From NCBI GenBank assembly GCA_020061965.1, contig JAGUXG010000109.1, positions 1-10,071 on the forward strand: a stretch of DNA of 10,071 nt, in the 5' to 3' direction. The notes under the pieces are model-generated. The model worked only from the letters and a program-made list of their open reading frames with translations, ran no database searches and was not told the origin of the DNA. Positions 5,713 to 10,071 of this stretch are shown here, one piece after another. Both the position numbers and the translations under genes were made by a program. The first letter of the stretch is position 1, and each line of letters starts with the position of its first letter. Origin of the DNA: a bacterium (GTDB lineage Bacteria; UBA9089; UBA9088; JAGUXG01).

Positions 5713-6951
5713 CTAAACCTCCTCTATCCTTATCTTTAGGCTCTCTTCTTTTATAAACGGGTTTTTGTCTATCTTGGAAAGAGAGGAGGCTATAGCCCCT
5801 TCCTTTGCCTCATGTGTGATCATTATGATTGGCACAGTCTTTCCCCTCTCTTTTTGAATACAAGAGGCAATACTGACATTATGTTCTGCTAATACTCCAG
5901 TTATCATCGCCAAAACCCCGGGTTTATCCTCTGCCTGAACCCTAATATAGTATTTTGAGATTACCTCACTGATGTCAACAGGTTCTACTACCTCTACCTG
6001 CGGAATATAAAATTCTTCATTATTTTTAAGTGCCAGAAGGTCAGCATAGACAGCAGAGGCAGTAGGGTATCTTCCAGCACCCCGACCAAAGAACAGAAGG
6101 GGTCCTGTTAGATCAGGCTTGATATAAACAGCATTATAGACATCTGAGACAGAAGAGAGCAGAGATTCTTTTTTCAGCATTGTAGGATGAACACGAATGA
6201 TCATTCTGTCTTTGTCCATCCTTGATATTCCAAGAAGCTTTATTGAGTATCCGAGTTCTGCTGCACAAGATATGTCAAAGTGGGTAATCCTCCTTATCCC
6301 TTCTGTATATATAGATGAAACAACGCTCGTCTTTCCAAAGCATAAGGAGGAAAGAATGGCTAATTTGTGGCTAGAATCTATCCCATCAATATCAAAAGAA
6401 GGGTCAGCCTCAGCATATCCCTTTTTCTGAGCCTCAGCCAAGGCATTCGGAAAGCTTTCTCTGGTCTTTTCCATGCGGGTCAGAATATAGTTTGTCGTGC
6501 CATTTATGATGCCATATACAGCCTCTATCTTATTTGCTGAAAGCCCCGATGAGATAGCAGAAAGCAAAGGAATGCCACCTCCAACACTTGCTTCAAACCT
6601 TATTCTTCTTTTATGAAGATTCGCCTTTTCCATAATCTCTTTCCAGCAAGAAGAGAGAAGGGCTTTATTTGCCGTGACCACATCCTTTCCATTGGCAAAA
6701 GCAGAGAGTATATAACTTCTGGCAGGTTCTATGCCACCCATAAGCTCAATAACTGTGTCTATCTCTGGGTCATTCAATATTTCTGTGGCATTCCTTGTGA
6801 AGAGGTTTTTTTCAGGCATAAAATCCCTCTGCCTTTCTACATCAATATCTGCAATCTTTACTAATTGAAGGTCTGAATGCCTTCTCTTTTCAAGTAGCAA
6901 CTCTGCCACTCCACATCCAATAGTCCCATATCCAATCAATCCTATCTTCAT
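5713..6951 (-). CDS. hom: Homoserine dehydrogenase with C-terminal ACT domain
   Basis: Reduces L-aspartate 4-semialdehyde to homoserine with NAD(P)H, the branch point to threonine and methionine; cytoplasmic. The 412-residue length is typical of the monofunctional bacterial form. The N-terminal Rossmann motif is GYGTIG (7-12). TANK with Lys96, GTTNYIL (151-157) and GYAEADPSFDIDGIDSSHK (178-196) form the catalytic domain, with the family's active-site acids and Lys196. GRGAGRYPTASAV (289-301) closes it. An ACT domain occupies about 334-405 (YYIRVQAEDKPGVLAMITGVLAEH at its start), implying allosteric control, usually by threonine. No aspartokinase, thrB or thrC lies nearby, so the gene is separate from its pathway partners. 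The ATG at 6951 begins directly with the dinucleotide-binding strand; no convincing Shine-Dalgarno precedes it. Confidence 0.97.
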   Translation of the reverse strand: MKIGLIGYGTIGCGVAELLLEKRRHSDLQLVKIADIDVERQRDFMPEKNLFTRNATEILNDPEIDTVIELMGGIEPARSYILSAFANGKDVVTANKALLSSCWKEIMEKANLHKRRIRFEASVGGGIPLLSAISSGLSANKIEAVYGIINGTTNYILTRMEKTRESFPNALAEAQKKGYAEADPSFDIDGIDSSHKLAILSSLCFGKTSVVSSIYTEGIRRITHFDISCAAELGYSIKLLGISRMDKDRMIIRVHPTMLKKESLLSSVSDVYNAVYIKPDLTGPLLFFGRGAGRYPTASAVYADLLALKNNEEFYIPQVEVVEPVDISEVISKYYIRVQAEDKPGVLAMITGVLAEHNVSIASCIQKERGKTVPIIMITHEAKEGAIASSLSKIDKNPFIKEESLKIRIEEV

Positions 6952-7003
6952 CTTATTATCATTTTTTCTTGTCTATTTTAATATACATACTATATGATAG
7001 CAT
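6952..7003. promoter_or_regulatory. Divergent AT-rich promoter region between hom and the helicase gene
   Basis: This 52-bp gap separates two divergent genes and must serve both unless their promoters lie inside the coding regions. For the helicase, TTGTCT (6969-6974) and TATGAT (6993-6998) fit -35 and -10 boxes with 18 bp between them. The start would fall near 7005, on the first ATG (7004). For hom the minus strand is AT-rich, with GATAAT (6960-6955) only 3 nt from the ATG, which is too close for a normal promoter. Predictions by eye. Confidence 0.35.
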
Positions 7004-9988
7004 ATGGAAAGTCAAGAGGAAAATGCATGTAATAATTTGACCATGGAGATATTAGAAGGACTTACAGAGGAACAGACTGAGGCAGTGTGCCACAAGGAGG
7101 GGCCGCTTCTTATCATTGCTGGGGCAGGGACTGGAAAGACATCTGTCATCACTCGGAGGATAGCCTGGTTGATAGCTGAGAAACTTGCCAGACCCGAAGA
7201 GATATTAGCTGTTACATTTACAGAAAAGGCTGCCTCTGAGATGGAAGAGAGGGTGGATGTGCTTGTGCCTTATGGATTTACTAATTGTGTCATCTCAACC
7301 TTCCATGCCTTCGGTGATAGAATTCTGCGGGATAATGCCTTAGAGCTTGGGCTTATTCCAGACTTTCGGGTGCTGTCAAAGCCTGAGCAGGTAATCTTCC
7401 TGCGAGAGAACCTCTTCAGACTACCTTTACAGAGATTTAGACCCCTTGGAAATCCAACGAGATACCTTCAGGCTCTCGCCACATTCATTTCAAGGTGCAA
7501 GGATGAGGAGATAACTCCTGATGAATACATAGATTTTGTCCAAAGCTTGCCAGAGGTTTCAGATGAGGAGAGGGAGTATAAAGCTAAACAGGAAGAGCTT
7601 GCTTTAAGCTACAAGGCTTATGATGGGATGATGAAAGAATCCGGGTTTATTGACTATGGAGACCAGATCATCCTTGTCCTGAAGCTATTCAGGGAGCAGA
7701 AAGACTTGCTGAAAGCATACCAAGAAAGGTTTAGGTATATCCTCATAGATGAGTTTCAGGATACAAACTATACCCAGTTTCAACTGATTAAGCTCTTGGT
7801 GGCTAACAGGCAAAACCTGACTGTTGTTGCAGACGATGACCAGTCTATCTTTAAGTTCAGGGGTGCCTCAATAAGCAATATCCTGAATTTTCAAAGCTCT
7901 TTTCCTTGTCATAAGAAGGTTATCCTGACCAAGAACTTTCGCTCAAGCCAATCTATATTAGACTCTGCTTACAGGCTTATCCAATGCAATAACCCAGACA
8001 GGCTTGAGTATTATGCTGACGTGAATAAGAGGCTCATCTCTTCTTCACCAAATGCTGGAAAACCACCGAGCTTTATTCTGTATAATAGCGTCTCTTCTGA
8101 GGCTGATGAGGTGGCAAATCTTATTCAACAAAAGATAGCCCAGGGAGCTAACCCTAAGAATTTTGCTATCCTGATAAGGAGCAATTCTGTAGCTGACTCA
8201 TTCATTAGAAGCCTTAATATGCTTGGCATTCCCTCATATTTTAGTGGTTCATCTGGGTTATATTCCCAGGAAGATGTGAAGCTGCTCGTCTCATTCTTGC
8301 GGGTTTTGAATGACCCTGATGATACCTTGAGCCTTTATTACCTGGCCAGTTCTTCTATCTATCAGATGGAGAGTTATGACTTAGCCAGATGTATGGCTAC
8401 ATCATCCCATAAAAATCGCAGCCTCTGGTGGGTATTCAATCACTTAGAAGAGAAAGAAATTATTCACCATAGAGGCACAGAGAATTTAATTGTAAAGAAA
8501 GAAGAATCTTATTCCTCTGAGTCTCTGCATCTCTGCGGTGAATTATCTTCTGAAACAGCAGAGATAGCCAAAAGGATTGTTGCAGAGATACGCAGTTACA
8601 TAGAACTTTCAGGTTCAAAGCCTTCTGGAGAGGTTCTGTATAAATTTGTTACAGATTCAGGCTATATCGCCAATCTTCTCTCTGAAGGATCAGCGATAAA
8701 CGAAAAGAGGATTGAGAACATCACCAAGTTTTTTGAGATAATCAGGCGTAGCGAGCCACTCCTCAGATATAACCGTATCCCTGAATTTGTCAAATACCTT
8801 GACTTGCTTATGGAAGCAGGCGATGACCCAGCTGGAGCAGGCATAGACCCAAATGAAGACCTGGTGCATATACTCACTATTCATAAAGCAAAGGGCTTGG
8901 AATTTAAGTTCGTCTTTCTTGTTGGGCTGGTTGAGAAGAGGTTCCCTTCTGTTAATCGGTCAGAACAGCTTGAGATACACCCTTCTTTAATAAAGGATAC
9001 GCTTCCATCTGGAGACTTTCACCTTCAAGAAGAACGGAGGCTATTCTATGTCGGGATGACTCGTGCAAAAGATGAACTCTATCTCACGGCTGCTAAAGAT
9101 TATGGTGGCAAGGCTTTAAGAAAGGCCTCAAGGTTTGTCTTTGAAGCATTAGATATTCCTAAGGAAGATAAGACAAAAAAGAGTTCCTTGCTCACCCAGC
9201 TTGCCTTTTTTGCAGAAAAACCAGAGCAAAACCATACGGAACAAGAAGGGATAATCACCTTGAGCCACTACCAGATAGATGACTACTTCACCTGCCCATT
9301 AAAGTATCGGTATGTCCATATCTTAAAAGGTTTAATCCAGAAGCATCATACCGTCGTCTATGGATTAGCATTACATTCTGCTGTCTCGTTTTATTTTATG
9401 AGAAAGAATGAGAAGAGGCCAGTTACACTTGATGAGGTGATCAAAGTCTTTGAATCATCGTGGGTGTCAGAAGGTTTTATATCCCGCGAGCATGAAGAGA
9501 TGCGATTTGCCTCTGGAAAGAAGGCTATTTGCAGGTTTTGGCAAGATGAGGAGAAGAGCGGAAAGATTCCCACATATATTGAACAGAGGTTCAAGGTGAT
9601 GGCAACGCCTGATATTAGGCTCATCGGCAGGTTTGATCGGGTAGATATAGACGAAGATGATGTAACCATAATAGACTTCAAAACCTCAGAGCTGACAGAG
9701 AAAGAAAAGGCAGATAAGAGGGCACAGGACAACCTTCAACTATCCATTTATAGCCTTTGTTGGCATAAGATGTATGGAAAGATTCCAAGGGTAGAGCTTC
9801 ATTTCCTTGAGTCAGGATTAGTAGGTTCTTTCACACCAACCCTATCTTCCATTGAAAAAGTAGGGGAGAAGATAAAACGGGTGGCTTATGGGATAAGAAA
9901 GAAGGATTTCTCTGCCAAGCCAGACACAAACAACTGTCTATACTGTGCCTATCGCCCAATCTGTCTTGATGCAGAAAGTGTTATATAA
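7004..9988 (+). CDS. UvrD/PcrA-like superfamily 1 helicase fused to an Fe-S RecB-type nuclease
   Basis: A 994-residue helicase-nuclease, probably for processing DNA ends in repair or recombination. Helicase motifs run in order: Q-motif region LTEEQTEAV (20-28), Walker A AGAGTGKT (39-46), motif Ia TFTEKAASEM (71-80), motif II DEFQDTN (249-255), motif III ADDDQSIFKFRGA (276-288), NFRSSQSIL (311-319), motif V TIHKAKGLEF (625-634) and motif VI FYVGMTRAKDEL (681-692). After a linker, residues 752-990 form a PD-(D/E)XK domain: His791, GRFDRVD with Asp878, IIDFKTS with Asp891 and Lys893, and QLSIYS with Gln912. Cys764 plus Cys978, Cys981 and Cys987 match the four-cysteine 4Fe-4S pattern of AddB and Cas4. 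A second ATG at 7043 (MEILEGLTEEQ) aligns better with PcrA N-termini and may be the real start; neither has a Shine-Dalgarno. Residues 487-514 are encoded by a palindromic repeat. No partner subunit is visible. Confidence 0.93.
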   Translation: MESQEENACNNLTMEILEGLTEEQTEAVCHKEGPLLIIAGAGTGKTSVITRRIAWLIAEKLARPEEILAVTFTEKAASEMEERVDVLVPYGFTNCVISTFHAFGDRILRDNALELGLIPDFRVLSKPEQVIFLRENLFRLPLQRFRPLGNPTRYLQALATFISRCKDEEITPDEYIDFVQSLPEVSDEEREYKAKQEELALSYKAYDGMMKESGFIDYGDQIILVLKLFREQKDLLKAYQERFRYILIDEFQDTNYTQFQLIKLLVANRQNLTVVADDDQSIFKFRGASISNILNFQSSFPCHKKVILTKNFRSSQSILDSAYRLIQCNNPDRLEYYADVNKRLISSSPNAGKPPSFILYNSVSSEADEVANLIQQKIAQGANPKNFAILIRSNSVADSFIRSLNMLGIPSYFSGSSGLYSQEDVKLLVSFLRVLNDPDDTLSLYYLASSSIYQMESYDLARCMATSSHKNRSLWWVFNHLEEKEIIHHRGTENLIVKKEESYSSESLHLCGELSSETAEIAKRIVAEIRSYIELSGSKPSGEVLYKFVTDSGYIANLLSEGSAINEKRIENITKFFEIIRRSEPLLRYNRIPEFVKYLDLLMEAGDDPAGAGIDPNEDLVHILTIHKAKGLEFKFVFLVGLVEKRFPSVNRSEQLEIHPSLIKDTLPSGDFHLQEERRLFYVGMTRAKDELYLTAAKDYGGKALRKASRFVFEALDIPKEDKTKKSSLLTQLAFFAEKPEQNHTEQEGIITLSHYQIDDYFTCPLKYRYVHILKGLIQKHHTVVYGLALHSAVSFYFMRKNEKRPVTLDEVIKVFESSWVSEGFISREHEEMRFASGKKAICRFWQDEEKSGKIPTYIEQRFKVMATPDIRLIGRFDRVDIDEDDVTIIDFKTSELTEKEKADKRAQDNLQLSIYSLCWHKMYGKIPRVELHFLESGLVGSFTPTLSSIEKVGEKIKRVAYGIRKKDFSAKPDTNNCLYCAYRPICLDAESVI
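8462..8543. repeat. In-frame palindromic repeat inside the helicase coding sequence
   Basis: Inside the helicase gene the segment 8462-8483, starting ATTCACC and ending CAGAGA, is matched in inverted orientation by 8522-8543, which runs from TCTCTG to GGTGAAT. By my count 17 of 22 bases agree. The intervening 38 bp are A-rich. The arms are built from CACAGAGG/CAGAGA-like units, another short-unit family with the same plan as the intergenic repeats. The element reads in frame as residues 487-514 (IHHRGTENL... to ...SLHLCGEL), a polar stretch between the helix around LWWVFNHLEE and the helix SETAEIAKRIVAEI in domain 2B. AATTAT occurs at both edges (8458-8463, 8541-8546), although that spacing is not a multiple of three. 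Confidence 0.6.
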
Positions 9989-10063
9989 AAGGATTCAAGG
10001 AATCAAGGGGTGGAGGGGGAGATGAAAGAAAGATTTGTTAATTCTTCAAACACTTGAATCCTT
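9989..10063. repeat. Palindromic GGATTCAA-type repeat directly after the helicase stop codon
   Basis: AAGGATTCAAG (9989-9999) begins at the base after the TAA and is the exact reverse complement of CTTGAATCCTT (10053-10063), an 11-bp stem. The left arm continues with a second diverged unit, AATCAAGG (10001-10008), and the right arm with TTGAAAG. The spacer is strongly purine-rich around 10010-10032. The unit is the same as in 5583-5594. A fold this close to the stop could protect or terminate the transcript, but no T-tract follows within the window. The element may continue past the window end. Confidence 0.65.
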
Positions 10064-10071
10064 GAAAGACT

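Noticed and set aside
8458..8546. Target-site duplication AATTAT flanking the in-gene palindrome
   Set aside because: The copies partly overlap the arms, the sequence is AT-rich, and the 83-bp spacing would not preserve frame by itself; not used as evidence of transposition.

Overview
This window is ordinary bacterial chromosome, with seven intact protein genes and an unusual load of short palindromic repeats. I cannot name the genus. Base composition looks moderately AT-rich by eye. A Wzy/O-antigen-ligase type membrane protein and a secreted protein suggest a diderm that makes surface polysaccharide. The housekeeping genes sit outside their usual operons, and most starts lack a Shine-Dalgarno. 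Repeats of this style recall draft genomes of uncultivated lineages, but that is an impression, not a placement.

Layout. Bases 1-195 hold no gene but carry a palindromic repeat element with conserved ends, which seems to supply the promoter of the first gene. The plus strand then has an acyl-CoA dehydrogenase (196-1344), a small secreted protein of unknown family overlapping it by one base (1344-1967), and an O-antigen ligase/polymerase-type membrane protein with a TPR tail (2007-4130). The third gene overlaps argB tail to tail by 8 bp. On the minus strand yajQ (5474 down to 4977) and argB (4974 down to 4123) are 2 bp apart and look co-transcribed. Upstream of yajQ a 238-bp gap (5475-5712) is almost wholly repeat DNA. 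Next is hom, homoserine dehydrogenase, on the minus strand (6951 down to 5713). It is divergent across 52 bp from a 994-residue UvrD/PcrA-like helicase fused to an Fe-S RecB-type nuclease (7004-9988). A further palindromic repeat starts at the base after the helicase stop codon.

Function. The genes do not form one pathway. They cover acyl-CoA oxidation, envelope polysaccharide, arginine synthesis, the aspartate family (threonine/methionine), an RNA/nucleotide-binding YajQ protein, and DNA end processing.

The most interesting signal is the repeats. Several families with different 7-8 bp units share one plan: a short array, an A/G-rich spacer, then the array inverted. Two copies (27-187 and 5494-5625) share end modules but have different interiors. 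One copy (8462-8543) lies in frame inside the helicase gene and encodes about 28 residues, much as Rickettsia palindromic elements do. The repeat ends also carry GGGTATA-type -10 boxes just upstream of two genes.
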